Origin: Lagopus muta | Taxonomy: Eukaryota > Chordata > Aves > Galliformes > Phasianidae | DNA: 64,000 nt | Direction of reading: 5' to 3' | Assembly (NCBI RefSeq): GCF_023343835.1 | Contig: NC_064437.1 | Location: forward strand, 56,432,972 to 56,496,971 | Part shown: positions 12,767-23,432 of the stretch, in pieces | How the letters are laid out: every line of letters begins with the position of its first letter | How positions within the stretch are numbered: position 1 is the first letter of the stretch | The notes under the pieces: model-generated | Seen by the model: only the letters and a program-made list of their open reading frames with translations | Told to the model about the DNA's origin: nothing | The model's database searches: none | Translations under genes and position numbers: made by a program

Positions 12767-14560
12767 AAGTGCTGTATGGAGGTGGGAGTTCCCTGGGTAA
12801 GGCAGAGGTTGCTGAACTGCTCAGTGCTCTCCATACACAAGAATGCAGCACTTTCCCCTTTCTTGCTGGGAGCACCTGTCAAACTAAGGGGCAGATCCAG
12901 CAGGGAAACATGTCTGTGTCTGTCTGCATCCCCATGGCTGCTTGCACACCCACAACAGCAGCCCTCTATGGCTCCCCATCCCCAAGCACACGAAACCATA
13001 GAGGTGGCAGGCCGGGAGTCAGAGGCTGGGCATCAGGGCTGGGCATCCAGCACCCTGCTGCAGGAGGAAGCCTCACACTGCTGCTGTTCGCCTGCTTGCC
13101 TGCTTATTTTCGTCTAATAAAAAGGTGGGCATGACTCACTCCATTAAGAAACAAAAGCAAAGCTATAATCTGCTGAAAGGCAGTTGTTTGGAGGCTCAGT
13201 GTTAGGTGTGAGAAGGGAGGAAGGTCAGCTGCAGGTCACATCCCGATACACATACACCCCATTGTCACTTCAGGTCCAACACTAGAGCTCTTCCCCAGGG
13301 AGTTGAGTTTCTGAGCATTTGCCCCCTCCTTCAGACCGGGGCTGGGGAGAGTATCTTTCCCTCCCACCTCTTCCCGTGTCACTGGGGTTTTCTGGGAGGA
13401 AATGATGCTCACTGCCAGCCCTCTCCTTCCTCTAGAGAGGGAGAAGCGCTTGCATTGCCCACAGCCCCTCCATGCACCGGGACACTGAGCAGCTGGACTG
13501 TACTAGGGGAGCAGGGGGGAGTGGGACTGGTTTTCTGTCGAGGTGGCAGGAACAGGGCTGAGGGCAGGAAGCAGGCTGTGCTCATTCTGTGCTGGAGGTT
13601 CTTCCTGCATGACCGAGAGCAGAAGCCCCCAGCTATTAATCATAGGCTGAGCAAGGAGGGGATGGCGTGGGGCCACAGTGAGAGCAGCACCCACACTGGG
13701 ACCAACACCTGCAACCACCCACCAGCTGTCTGGTGTTGTACCATCTGACAGTCAGTGATGTAGAGCAGGGGGGTCGGGTTAGGGGGGCCCAGCTGGGGGC
13801 CGCATGGGTTTGAAGGAGGAAGAAGTGGAGGTGCTTCGAAACTGCTCGTGGCTTTGCTTCCCATCAGCTCGAGTATTTTTCCTTGTGCAGTCTCCTTCAT
13901 GCATCTGTGTTACTGCTGCAGGCAGTTTGGGGCAGGGTGGCACTTCCTGCCCGTGGTGGAGGTGAGCATATTTCGGGGCAGCATCAGAATAATAACAGCG
14001 TGCTGCTCCTGGATGGCTCCACTGCGACCTTGCCTGGCTGCCATGAGCTTGGCTGGAGCGCAGCCTTTTGCCCGACTGCTTCCAGGGATTGCCACTTCTC
14101 TCTCTGATTCATAAAACTCGTCTATGAGAAAATGGAAAGTGCTGGATTTCCTAATTCTGTGTATCAGAGTGATGACCTCGGGCCACAGCAGCAGGTTGTG
14201 CTCTGCTGCGTTACTCTTCCTCTGGTCTGTGGACACAGTCCTGCAGCCTACACCTTTGCTACAAGCAAGGGGACATCAGATCCCCAAACAGACACCACTT
14301 TTCCTGACCCCATTCCCGTTCATCCCCTTTTTGCCGTTCATTCATTCAGCACAGCAGCACTTCCCACCTCGCCCAGAGCTGCCTCCTGCTTTGCTGCCGG
14401 GCTGCAGCCCCGATGGGTCCTTGCTGGCGGTGACACACATAGCGGGGGGAAGAATAAAGGGAACTGAAACCCACTACAGCCCGGTGAGAGAAAGCTGCCC
14501 CGGTGCTGCCCTCCTTCCTCCCCCTCTTCCTCACCCCCCTCCGGCTCTCAATCACGGCTG
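12767..14560. other. Proximal upstream flank of DUSP5, no gene recognised
   Basis: No coding exon is recognised. The stretch holds an AP-1 consensus (TGACTCA) at 13132-13138 and a canonical G-quadruplex motif at 13768-13799. GC content climbs towards the DUSP5 promoter island. Confidence 0.65.
13768..13799 (+). other. G-quadruplex-forming motif
   Basis: Four G runs (6, 3, 6 and 5 G) are separated by loops TC, TTA and CCCAGCT, which satisfies the G3+ N1-7 rule. It lies about 1.2 kb upstream of the DUSP5 start codon. That it folds in cells is inference. Confidence 0.7.
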
Positions 14561-14737
14561 AGGAGGGGGAGGCGATGATGCCGATGACGGGGCGAGGCTC
14601 AGGCCGATGACTGGAGAATTTTTGCGGCGTTTTTCAGCTTCCTCTGCCTCCCGAACTGACTAACGCCGTCCGCTGCGGGGAGGGGAGCGCAGGGGAGGGG
14701 AACCCCGCCGGGGGGCGGAGCGCGGGGCGGGAGATGC

Positions 14738-14747
14738 CCATATTTGG
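14738..14747. promoter_or_regulatory. DUSP5: CArG box 1 (SRF site)
   Basis: CCATATTTGG is a perfect CC(A/T)6GG match, about 60-70 bp upstream of the TATA box. Its last bases run into GGAAG, an ETS core overlapping the box. SRF with ETS-family TCF cofactors is the known route by which ERK signalling activates immediate-early genes, which fits DUSP5 as an ERK feedback gene. Binding itself is inference. Confidence 0.85.
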
Positions 14748-14755
14748 AAGGCGGG

Positions 14756-14762
14756 TGCGTCA
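14756..14762. promoter_or_regulatory. DUSP5: CRE/AP-1-like site
   Basis: TGCGTCA lies between the two CArG boxes and resembles CREB/ATF and AP-1 half sites, with one base different from the AP-1 or CRE consensus. A second CGTCA half-CRE is at 14784-14788, within TGTCGTCA. Confidence 0.5.
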
Positions 14763-14766
14763 CTCC

Positions 14767-14776
14767 CCTTATATGG
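14767..14776. promoter_or_regulatory. DUSP5: CArG box 2 (SRF site)
   Basis: CCTTATATGG is a second perfect CArG box, 29 bp downstream of the first (start to start) and 41 bp upstream of the TATA box. Paired CArG boxes next to a TATA box are typical of serum-response promoters. Confidence 0.85.
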
Positions 14777-14807
14777 GCAGTGTCGTCACAGCCCTGCCTC
14801 CCATTCA

Positions 14808-14813
14808 TATAAA
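14808..14813 (+). promoter_or_regulatory. DUSP5: TATA box of DUSP5
   Basis: TATAAA occurs in the context TTCATATAAATG. The usual 25-30 bp spacing puts the start of transcription near 14835-14845. That gives a 5'UTR of about 145 bases with no upstream ATG that I can see. Confidence 0.8.
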
Positions 14814-14985
14814 TGCCCGCTGGCGGCAGCCGGGATTCCCTGCTCTGGCTCGGCGCGGTGCCTCCATCCCTCCCGTCCCGTCCACGCGTAGCGGCCCTGC
14901 GGCTCTCGCGCCGACACCGGTAACCCTCGGGCCGCTCTCCCGTCCCGGGCAGCCCCGCCGCGGAGGGTCTCGCGCTGCGGCCGCT

Positions 14986-15379
14986 ATGAAAGTCACCTCC
15001 CTCGACTGCCGGCAGCTGCGGAAGCTCCTGCGGAAGGAGCCCTCCCGCTGCCTGGTGCTGGACTGCCGCCCCTACCTATCCTACTCGGCCTCCTGCCTCC
15101 GGGGCTCCCTCAACGTCAACCTCAACTCGGTGGTGATGCGGAGGGCCCGCGGCGGGGCCGTGCCGCTCCACTTCGTTGTCCCCGACGCGGCCGCCCGCTC
15201 CCGGCTGCTGCTGGGCTCCGAGGGGGCGGCGGGGGCGGCCCGTCTGGCGGCCGTCGTGGTGCTGGACCAGGGCACGGGGCACTGGCAGAAGCTGAAGAAA
15301 GACAGCACGGCGCAGATCGTTCTCAACGCGCTGCTCTCCAGCCTGCCTGAGGCCGGGGCCAGGGTCTGCTTCCTGAAAG
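14986..15379 (+). CDS. DUSP5: DUSP5 exon 1 (residues 1-131 and part of 132)
   Basis: This exon encodes most of the rhodanese-like MAPK-binding domain, including the conserved GSLNVNLNSVV segment and the kinase-interaction arginines R52-R53. It ends CTG AAA G with donor GTGAGG (phase 1). A GC-rich Ala/Gly-rich insert (GSEGAAGAARLAA) sits before the VVVLDQG strand. From memory, this insert is a few residues longer than in human. Confidence 0.96.
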
Positions 15380-18300
15380 GTGAGGGGGCGACGGGGGGCG
15401 GCTTGCATCGGCGATGGGGGATTTGGGGGATCGATCCCCGGAGTCCTCCGGGCAGCGGCCCCTTCCCCACTCGCGGTGTTAAACTGCTTATAGGTGCGGG
15501 GCAGGGAGGTAACGCCGGGATTTCTTTTCCACCCACTGGAGGTAAATACCGGATAGGCTTCGCGGGCTGAGTCCAAATACCTTTCCGCTCACCCCCGCCG
15601 TGCGTTTAAGAGGAGGATGGAAAGCGAAGAACAGCAGGGAAGGAGAACAAAAGTTGGTATCGAGGGAGCGGGGCTGCCTGGGCAGCCAAGCCAGCCCCAA
15701 GAGCCGCTCGGCCGCCCTGTATGGGAAGCAACACCGGGGCCGCAGCTCGTAGCCCAGTGCTGGGGGTCGCTCCTTCGTCCGGAGGTGTTGGGGATGTGCC
15801 TCCCCAACATGTGCAGGCAGGGGAAAGCTAGAGTTGCAACTGCGGGGCTCATCAGGGGGTGCGAACACCGCCTTCCTCACGTGCTTTATAGCCTTCGGAT
15901 TGCGGTTTTTGTTTTCCTTCCGTGTAACCCGGGGGTAATAAAGCAATAAAAACCAGCAGCCTGCCCTTTCTCCCGTCCCCCGCTCCGTTTCGCCCGGCAG
16001 CGCCTTTGTCCTTTCGCCCTCTCTGTATCCCAGCCCTCCCCCATCCCCTGGCAGCGCGGTGCCGATCCGGGGAGCGCCGAAAGGATTCCCAAAGAGCATC
16101 CAAATAGCTCGGGGGCAATGGGAGATCGCGGCTGGAGGAGAAAGTCCAGCAATAGCTCCTAAATTCTGTTGTGGACTTTTATTAAGCCTTTTATCCTAGC
16201 AGGATTTCTGCTTCATTTTGGTTGTTTGTTTGTTTTGTTTTGTTTTGTTTTTTTCTTCCACCCAGTTTGTGCTTCCTATGGTGAAGAGAGCCCAGAGGGC
16301 TTCACCACTGGGCAGAAGCAACTCCAATATGGGGGGCCTGGTACCAAGCAGGAGGGAGATGCAGGGCAGTTTTCCACCACGCTGGCGTTGCCCAGTTACC
16401 CTCAGATGCTGCACCCCTGCAGGCACCAATTCTGCTGTCACAGGGCAGGGATGCTTATAGCATGTGGGGCTGGGCAAAATCCTACGGGACCCCATTAAAA
16501 CAAGGGTGAGGAAACATCTCCAGGCTTACCCTGGGAAGTGTGTGGCAATCCAGGAGCTGAATTAAGCTTTGCTGACTCTAAGCCCATTGACTGAGCCTCA
16601 GGATGGTCTTTCCCTCCTATGTCCTAGCTCCCCACTTTGAAGTGGTGGCTGTGGGCAGCTTGAATGGGGTGGAGTGTTGATGTAGGCTCCGCTTTGCATC
16701 TTTCATGAATTGCAAAGCCTTTTTCTTGAAAGCCTGCTGACACGAGGCTGAAAAGATTTCCCCCTAGCAGAGCACGGTTTCCTCTCTCACCTCTCTACAA
16801 AGTGTTTTGGGTCTCAGGACCAGCAGCCCACAGCTCTGGTGTGACTCATTGCCGGAGCTGCTGATTCACCGGGGCTGCAGACCCCCAGGAAGCTGTGGTG
16901 GTGTGGGGGACATAGGGTGACACCGGGGACATAAATTACCCTGCAGCAGCGGGTGCTGTGCAGAAAATAGGGACCTCTAGGCCTCCTGGCAGTGGCTGTG
17001 CTGCCTGGTGTGTGTGTTTGACCTCTGTACACAGAGTGCTCGCCGTGGGTCAGCTCAGCCCCAGCAGGGCAAGGGATCGTGTGGTGGAGGAAGAAGGGCT
17101 CACAGAAAGATAAAACAGTGTATGGTCCCCTGGTGTTGACAGGGATTCTGTTACTTATTGATTAAAAATGAAAGCGCAGCCCCACTCCCTGCGATGAGCA
17201 ATGAAGTATTTGCAGAGATGACCTCAGGGAAGCTAGGTTGAGAGGAGAGGGGAAAGAAGAGATTGCTGGAGGAGGGGATGAGAGGATGACTCACCCTCAG
17301 AGCGGCCTGCAAATATCCTGATCCCCGAGGCTTGCAATTAACCATTCAGTGGCTGCATGCTCTGCTGTCCCAGAGACATGGGGAACACGCATGCTGACTT
17401 GGCTCACACACATCTGTGTTCATTCAAAAGCAGAAACAGCACAGGGTGTAAATGGGGATAATGGCTACCCCTATGGACTGAATGTATTTTTCCTATGCGA
17501 AGGCGATGGCTGAGGGCAGTGGGAAGATAAGGTCAGCCATGCAAAACATCAGGATTTAGAAGCCCACTCTGTGGGAAGGCAGTGTGGGATCAGGCAGTCG
17601 GGAGAGTTTCTCATGTTTGTTGGCTCTTCCACCATGAGGGCTATCATTTCATCAGCCCCCTTCACGTTCTTCGTGGTCACACTGCTGCTCAGCCTGTGCT
17701 GGTTGAGTTTGGCTGGGGTCATGGGAGGGAAGGTGTGGGCGGTGTGAGTGCCAACTGCACACAAAGCCGCCCTCGTGCCCCCAAGCATGGAGAACAGCTT
17801 TTCATCACGCCTAGTGGGCTTCGAACCACGCTGTGCTCTTGCAACGCAAGGACCCCACAGTGAGACTGAGTGGGTGACAGCAGCACGTCATCAGTTTGAG
17901 CACACATCTGCCCAAACATCACACGCGTATGAGGCACCGGTGTGCGGGGCCACAGTGTCAGAGGTGGAGGCAGTGGGCAGCGCAGGCAGCGGGGCTGTGG
18001 GTGCACAGAGCCACAGGGCTTCCTTTGTTGCGAAACAGGGCCCCGATCGGGGCGCACGGCAGCACCGCTTATCAGGGCAAAGCGGTGGCGGATTAATGAA
18101 TCACACTGCAGGCCTTGCTTGCACAGCCCTGTTTACCTGGCGGTCACGCTCCAAAGGGTTATTGAATTTTCCTGTAGAAGAGCTCTCTGACAATTCGTTT
18201 TTGCTCTGAAAAATCACAGGTGGTGGATGCATGGCACACAGCTGACATTTCCAGGCTGTTTCTGCTACCTGACGTATTCGCATTCAGTTTGATGAGCGTA

Positions 18301-21300
18301 TTCCCAGCCTGGAAATAGGCAACCATTTAGCTGAGGACAAACTTTGAGTAACGGTGTAATAATAGGATTAATTCCTTTTCATTAGTGGCGTGCTGAATGT
18401 AACGAAGGCAGTACTTAACCATGCACAATCGCTCATGTGGGGCCATTCAGCTGTCAAACGCTGTCACAGGATTTCATTAGATTTTATAGTGGTTATTTAA
18501 CAGATTGGTTTCAGTGGGACTGTCTTCATTAATTTGCTGTCTCATGCGTTGTGGTGATCAATGATGCGATTGCAAGCGTTCTCCTCTTGTGCCCGTGTCC
18601 GTTTAGGAATGCAAATACAGTGTTTCTTGGGCTGTCCCAGTGCACGCAGTGAGGGTGGGTTTGGGATGAATTCCGCAGAGCTCTCCCTCCAGCACTGGCA
18701 GCAGTGTGTGTGTGTGACTGGAGGAGGGAGCTCAGTCCCTGCTGTACAGAGGTTAATGTTTGCTGGACTCAACAGACCTACATGCACTAATGGTTTTCAT
18801 CTCTACCCACCGGGTTTTATCAAGTTAATAATTGTCAGCAGTATTGGAGGTTTTCCTTGGGTGCCCAAACCTCTCAAGCAACCCCACTTCATCACTGGGG
18901 ACAGTTTTCTAACCAACCCTGGCAACAGCACTGCAGCACTGTCCCACTTCATTACCGGCACCGAGCCTCATTTCTCCTCCACTTTAATTAAACCACTTTT
19001 CAGAGGCGCTAACATCAGTGTTTCTTTTTTCCCCTCCTTCCCCAGGGGGCTATGAAACCTTCAATTCGCAATATCCTGAGTGCTGCGTGGATGGGAAGCT
19101 CATTTCCCTGGAGAGGAGTGACGTGGAGAGGAACCTCATCAGCCACTGTGAGAAGCAGAGTGCCAACCACAAGCCTGCCTATGACCAGGTGTGTGTCACC
19201 AGGGCCACCTCCCCCTCAATCTTATACCACCGGCTGCTTCTGTCCCAGCTTCATATCTCATATGCTCCAAAGGCAGGAGCGTGTAAGAGTATGTGGTGCG
19301 TGGGGTTAGAGTTATTTATGTTTCTGCAGCCAGAAATAGGTGTGTTTTGATCAGAAAGCCCATTGCAATCAGAGAGTCACAGAGCTGTTTGAAGGGACCC
19401 TTAAATAAAGGCCATTTGGTCTAAATTCTAAATAAAACTGAACAGGGACACCACAGCTCCATCAGGTGCTCAGAGCTCCATTCAGTCTCACCTTGGGTGT
19501 CTCCAAGGACAGGGCACCACCACATCTCAAGGCAGCCTGTGCCCGTGCTTCACTACATTTAATGTAAGAATCATTTTCTTTATAGCCAATCTAAAATGGC
19601 ACTAGAGAGGCTGGCGAAGGAGCTAACAGCTCTGGAGCTCACACTGACATCCCACGTGCCTCACCAACACAATGGCACAGGGCATGGTGATGGTGGCCCT
19701 TATGCTGGCACAGGCTGCCAGCAGGTTGTCCCGGTCCCTGTCCCACGTGTCACTAAAGATCCTTGTCTGTGCCGCTGGCCAGCATCATCTCCAGCTGGCT
19801 TCAAAATGAGGCAGCAGTAGGAGGTACAAACCCTCTTCAGCCCAAAACTGCCCTGAGGGTGCATTCACAACACAGCCAGGCAGCTCCAATGCCGGCTGTG
19901 AGCAGCGGCCCCCTCCCAGAGGACACCAAAGGGGCAGGGAGAGGTATGGGGCTGCTGCTTTCCGGCAGATGGCCCTGGGAGGCCCTGTGGGGTTTCCGTC
20001 GGAAGTCACCGTGCTCCCACGCTCGCCCCCAGGGCTGAGGAAGATGTGTGCCCCCAGATGTCACCCTGTGGTCTGGCTGCTTCCGGGTGTCCCCAGAGTG
20101 AGCCCCGTGATGCAGGTGGCTCCTGGCTGTCCCCGGCAAATTGCACAGGGCAGCGGGGGGGGTTCGTAAGATGATTTCTCACCCCTGAGGGCTGGCAGCA
20201 GCACTGTGCATCATGGAAATTACCTGCCACCCGCGTCTGTCAGGCGGTGGCTTTTCTTCATGGTGTCGTCACCCGGTTTTTTCACATTCTGGGGAAGGAG
20301 GAACTGAGATTACATCTTGCAGAGTGGGTGACTATGTGGTGACGCAGGGGAGGGGGTGTCCCCTGCCCCGGTCCTGTAGTTGCAGTCACAGGGGTTTTAC
20401 TCTGCCATGGGGCTGAGCCCCACTCTAGAACCCTTCCTGATCTGGGCCTCCCAATGAAAGCCCTTTGGGCCCTCCTGAGGGTTTTGGGCCCTCCTGAGGG
20501 GCAGGAAACATCCTGCACACAAGGGACTGGTTCTAGCTTCGTACCTCGCAGATGTGGACAAGAAAATGAAAAGCTGCTTCCTGCGTGGGCTGTGCCAGTG
20601 CAGTGATTCACTGGGCAGCAGCGCTGGGTCCAAAGCCATCATGGGGAAAGGTGGGAGGCTGGGAAGCAGGCACCCACATATGCTCCCTTGCATTTTTTCC
20701 TGCAACATCAGGACTCAAATCACCATTGCAAAGGCAGTGTCAGAGTTGCATGTTTTTGCTCCTTCTCTTCCAGGGTGGCCCGGTGGAAATCTTGCCTTTT
20801 CTCTACCTTGGTAGTGCCTATCATGCTTCCAAGTGCGAGTTCCTCGCCAACCTGCACATCACGGCCCTGCTCAATGTCTCCAGGAAGAGCTCTGAGTCCT
20901 TTCAAGACCAGTACTGCTACAAGTGGATCCCTGTGGAGGACAGCCACACAGCAGACATCAGCTCGCACTTCCAGGAGGCCATTGACTTCATTGGTAGGTG
21001 CCCTGGGTCCTCAGCTTTCCAGGTTCTGAGCTTCCCAAAAGGAGCCAACGGCTTCTCAAAGAGTGCTGCGTACCCACAGCAGTGTCCAAGCCCTCATAGT
21101 AGGGCCGCAAGTCAGAGGCTTAGAGGTGGGGGGGGGGGGGAAAGGCACAAAAATACAGGGGGTGCTGGTTGCTTGATGCCATCCAGCCATTTCCAATGGG
21201 GCTGCTGGAGATATAATGGGTAACTCAGAGATCAAACTTATGTTGCTGCCTTTTTTGTGTGTTCCAAGATGTTATTGTAAAAGTTCAAACATGTTCATCA

Positions 21301-23063
21301 ACAGCTGCCCCAGCTAGGGGCTTTCAGCAAGGAAGGGGCACTCACAAGGTGTTGGGGAGGATGAGGAAGGAAATACCTCCTTCCGATTGTCACCATGCAG
21401 ATAAGGCAAGTGGGCTACTCAGCTTTGTTTTTCTTTCCAAAGCGAGTTCCAGATTAGTGTTCTTTGACACTGCAGATAGAAAAACAAAGCAAATCTGATG
21501 TAAGAGTGCCCTCTAAGACCTTTCTCTTCCTGCTAAAGGACTTCTCACAATTTTCAGGGAAATGATAATTCACTTTTGTCACATTCCTACCCCCTTCTGA
21601 TAGTTGTTGAATCACTTGAAAATTTCCCCAAAATTTTGAGGATGATTTCAGTTTTCACTTTCTTTAAAAACTGTGTAGTGTAGATGCTGGAGGTGACTCA
21701 AATCCGTGTCTTCCTTTTTATGTACAGCAGTTAAATATAACTGGTTCTGGTGGCACCATTCCCCCAGTAGACAAAGACAGGCAAATGATAACTTGCTCAG
21801 CTCTATGCTGTTCCAGTGCCATGCAGCAAGCACCACACTCTGTGCATTTCTCCATAAATTGGAGCTTGAACATATTGCTTGAGGCAAGAGACCAGAGGAC
21901 ATCTATTTTTGAACTGCATTTTAGTGTGGAAAGGGCTTATTTTAAGCACGTTCTCTGTAATCTAATAACAATCGTTGTGTTGTGTGAGTAACCACAGAGG
22001 CTCCCTGTTGTGTAAAATGGGTGCTTTGCATAAGCTTTTTATATCCTGACTTAAGTCCAAGCATCCTTTAGCCAGGCTGTAATTAGCAGCTGCCCAGCAG
22101 TCCTCATGTGCTTTGTAGTACGGCCCCAGGGACTCTGCCCAAGGGTGCCACCAAGGGTCCCTCCTAGGATGGCTGATTGCTGCCAACCCACCAAGCAGCA
22201 GGACAGATTTGGATTTTAAAGAGGAAACCCTGTTTTTCTAGCAAAGCTGATGAGAGGAAACTCTCTGCAGTTCTTGCCTTTGAAATATGCAGTGGGGTAA
22301 GGGCTGATGCTTTGAGCCACAGGTAGTGAAAATGCAGGAATAGCAAACACAAGCACTGCCCAGATATCTGGTGTGTCACAACACTCTGAAAAGCAAATTG
22401 TAGCAGAGGAGAAACGGCACCTGGGAAACATTTCCCTAAAACTGGAGGTGGGGCAAAATTGGGATCCGCAGATCCCGAAACAATGTCAGCTGGGGCTGAG
22501 CTTCATCTTGGGCTGGGTTTTGTCCCTCCTGTCTGTCTCCATGCCACCTTTGGCACCCAAAAGCAGAGGGTCCTTGCTGATGGATTGGCTTCTGGACACG
22601 TATCCCAGAGTCTTCGCCAGCCCCAACAACAGCTGATGTCCGCATGACTTTCTGTTCCTTAGATTATGTCAGACGAGCAGGGGGCAAGATCCTGGTGCAC
22701 TGCGAAGCGGGGATTTCGCGCTCTCCCACCATCTGCATGGCGTACCTCATGAAGACAAAGAAGCTGCGCCTGGAGGAGGCCTTTGACTACATCAAGCAGC
22801 GCCGGAGCCTCATCTCACCAAACTTTGGTTTCATGGGACAGTTGCTACAATATGAGTCAGAGATCCTGTCTTCCACCCCCAGCCCTCCCGTTGCCTCGTG
22901 CAAAACAGAAGCCGCCTCTTTCTTTGCAGAAGAACTGACGTTAGGCAAAAATTTTGAAGGCTCGTGTTTCGCCTTCCCTACCTCAGTGCTGAGTTCCGTG
23001 CCCATCCACTCCCCTGTCCACTCGCTGAAGCTCAGCCCTATGACGGCTTCTTCATCCTGCTGA
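14986..23063 (+). CDS. DUSP5: DUSP5, dual-specificity MAP kinase phosphatase 5 (gene-level, 4 exons)
   Basis: Coding exons are 14986-15379, 19046-19188, 20774-20993 and 22663-23063, which join in frame to 385 residues plus stop (mammalian DUSP5 is about 384). DUSP5 is an inducible nuclear phosphatase that removes phosphate from Thr and Tyr of the ERK1/2 activation loop and anchors ERK in the nucleus. An N-terminal rhodanese-like (CH2) MAPK-binding domain spans about residues 5-140, with the basic kinase-interaction motif at R52-R53 (MRRARGG). The catalytic dual-specificity domain spans about 179-320, with general acid D235 and the signature HCEAGISRS at 265-273 (nucleophile C266, arginine R272). 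The start ATG has G at -3 and is followed by MKVTSLD, the conserved N terminus. The frame stays open upstream of it, but that part includes and precedes the TATA box. All introns are GT-AG. Confidence 0.97.
16218..16250. repeat. (GTTT)n/(GTTTT)n microsatellite
   Basis: Tandem GTTT and GTTTT units run into a poly-T stretch inside DUSP5 intron 1. This is ordinary low-complexity DNA. Confidence 0.85.
18280..18560. promoter_or_regulatory. Candidate intronic enhancer in DUSP5 intron 1
   Basis: This AT-richer block is free of recognisable repeats and dense in homeodomain-type words: GGATTAATTCC (bicoid/OTX-like), CTGTCA (TALE/MEIS-like) at two places, and several ATTA cores. It stands out from the GC-rich flanks. 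That it is conserved or active is inference from texture only. Confidence 0.35.
19046..19188 (+). CDS. DUSP5: DUSP5 exon 2 (residues 132-179)
   Basis: The acceptor is a strong pyrimidine tract ending CCCCAG. The exon starts GG GGC TAT GAA and completes the LKGGYETF motif at the end of the rhodanese-like domain. It codes the linker (YPECCVDGK onward) to the phosphatase domain, the least conserved part of the protein. The donor is CAG|GTGTGT, phase 0. Confidence 0.95.
19370..19600 (-). mobile_element. CR1 LINE fragment, minus strand
   Basis: The stretch opens with 'gagagtcacagagctgtttg', then 'aagggacccttaaataaagg', 'aacagggacaccacagctcc' and 'ctcaccttgggtgtctccaa'. Together these are the reverse complement of a diverged CR1 3' region. 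It lies in DUSP5 intron 2. The right edge is uncertain. Confidence 0.75.
20464..20500. repeat. 18-bp direct repeat, two copies
   Basis: TTTGGGCCCTCCTGAGGG occurs twice (20464-20481 and 20483-20500), identical and separated by one T. It lies in DUSP5 intron 2 and reads as a recent small tandem duplication. Confidence 0.9.
20774..20993 (+). CDS. DUSP5: DUSP5 exon 3 (residues 180-252 and part of 253)
   Basis: The acceptor CTTCTCTTCCAG precedes GGT GGC CCG GTG. The exon encodes the first half of the dual-specificity phosphatase fold, including EILPFLYLGS, the NVSRKSSE loop and the WIPVEDSHTADI loop whose D235 is the general acid. The donor is ATT G|GTAGGT, phase 1. Confidence 0.97.
21128..21140. 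repeat. G13 homopolymer
   Basis: Thirteen G in a row in DUSP5 intron 3. It is unstable and prone to sequencing error. Confidence 0.85.
22663..23063 (+). CDS. DUSP5: DUSP5 exon 4, catalytic loop to stop (residues 253-385)
   Basis: The acceptor CTGTTCCTTAG is followed by AT TAT GTC AGA. The exon encodes GGKILVHCEAGISRSPT with nucleophile C266 and phosphate-binding R272. The helix AYLMKTKKLRLEEAFDYI and the motif SPNFGFMGQLLQYE follow. A Ser/Pro-rich tail ends TASSSC, then TGA. All catalytic residues are present, so the enzyme should be active. Confidence 0.98.
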
Positions 23064-23247
23064 ATGCCCCGGAGCCCTCAGAGCCCAACTGTGACCCTAA
23101 TGAGAATATTTCATGAACGTGCAATAGAGAACCTCGCTGACTTAGTCTGAGGTGGTCCTCGTGGGTGATACTTCCCATACACTGACTGTGAGGCACAAGT
23201 GGCAGGTTTTCTGAACTTTTAATGTTGTTTTGTGAGGTGGTTTTTTT

Positions 23248-23268
23248 GTTGTTGTTGTTGTTGTTGTT
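23248..23268. repeat. (GTT)7 microsatellite in DUSP5 3'UTR
   Basis: Seven GTT units between T runs. The length is probably polymorphic. Confidence 0.85.
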
Positions 23269-23426
23269 TTTTTAGAAGTACTTTTCTAGGTTTTTATCCA
23301 GAGTGTGCAGCCACTACTGTATTTCCAGATTCCTGGGGAGCAATGAGAAATCCATTTCAGGTGTTCTCAGTTCCCACTTTCTTCCCTTTTTTATTTTTAA
23401 GAAGAACCTTATTTAAAGTTTCAAGC

Positions 23427-23432
23427 AATAAA
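23427..23432 (+). terminator. DUSP5: Poly(A) signal, proximal (DUSP5)
   Basis: AATAAA lies 364 bases after the stop codon, in the context CAAGCAATAAACAG. It could give a short-3'UTR isoform. Confidence 0.5.

Larger units (their letters stand above)
14560..15480. promoter_or_regulatory. DUSP5: CpG island over the DUSP5 promoter and first exon
   Basis: The stretch is strongly GC-rich with dense CpG, unlike the DNA on either side. It covers the core promoter elements, the 5'UTR and exon 1. Boundaries were judged by eye and are approximate. Confidence 0.8.
15380..19045 (+). other. DUSP5: DUSP5 intron 1
   Basis: A 3.7 kb GT-AG intron. It holds a (GTTTT)n tract at 16218-16250, AP-1 consensus sites at 16842-16848 and 17287-17293, and an AT-richer block at about 18280-18560 that looks like a conserved enhancer. 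No coding exon is recognised inside. Confidence 0.85.

Noticed and set aside
14734..14985. Upstream in-frame ATG extending DUSP5 at its N terminus
   Set aside because: The ATG at 14734 lies upstream of the TATA box and CArG boxes, so it should not be in the mRNA. DUSP5 proteins begin MKVTSLD.
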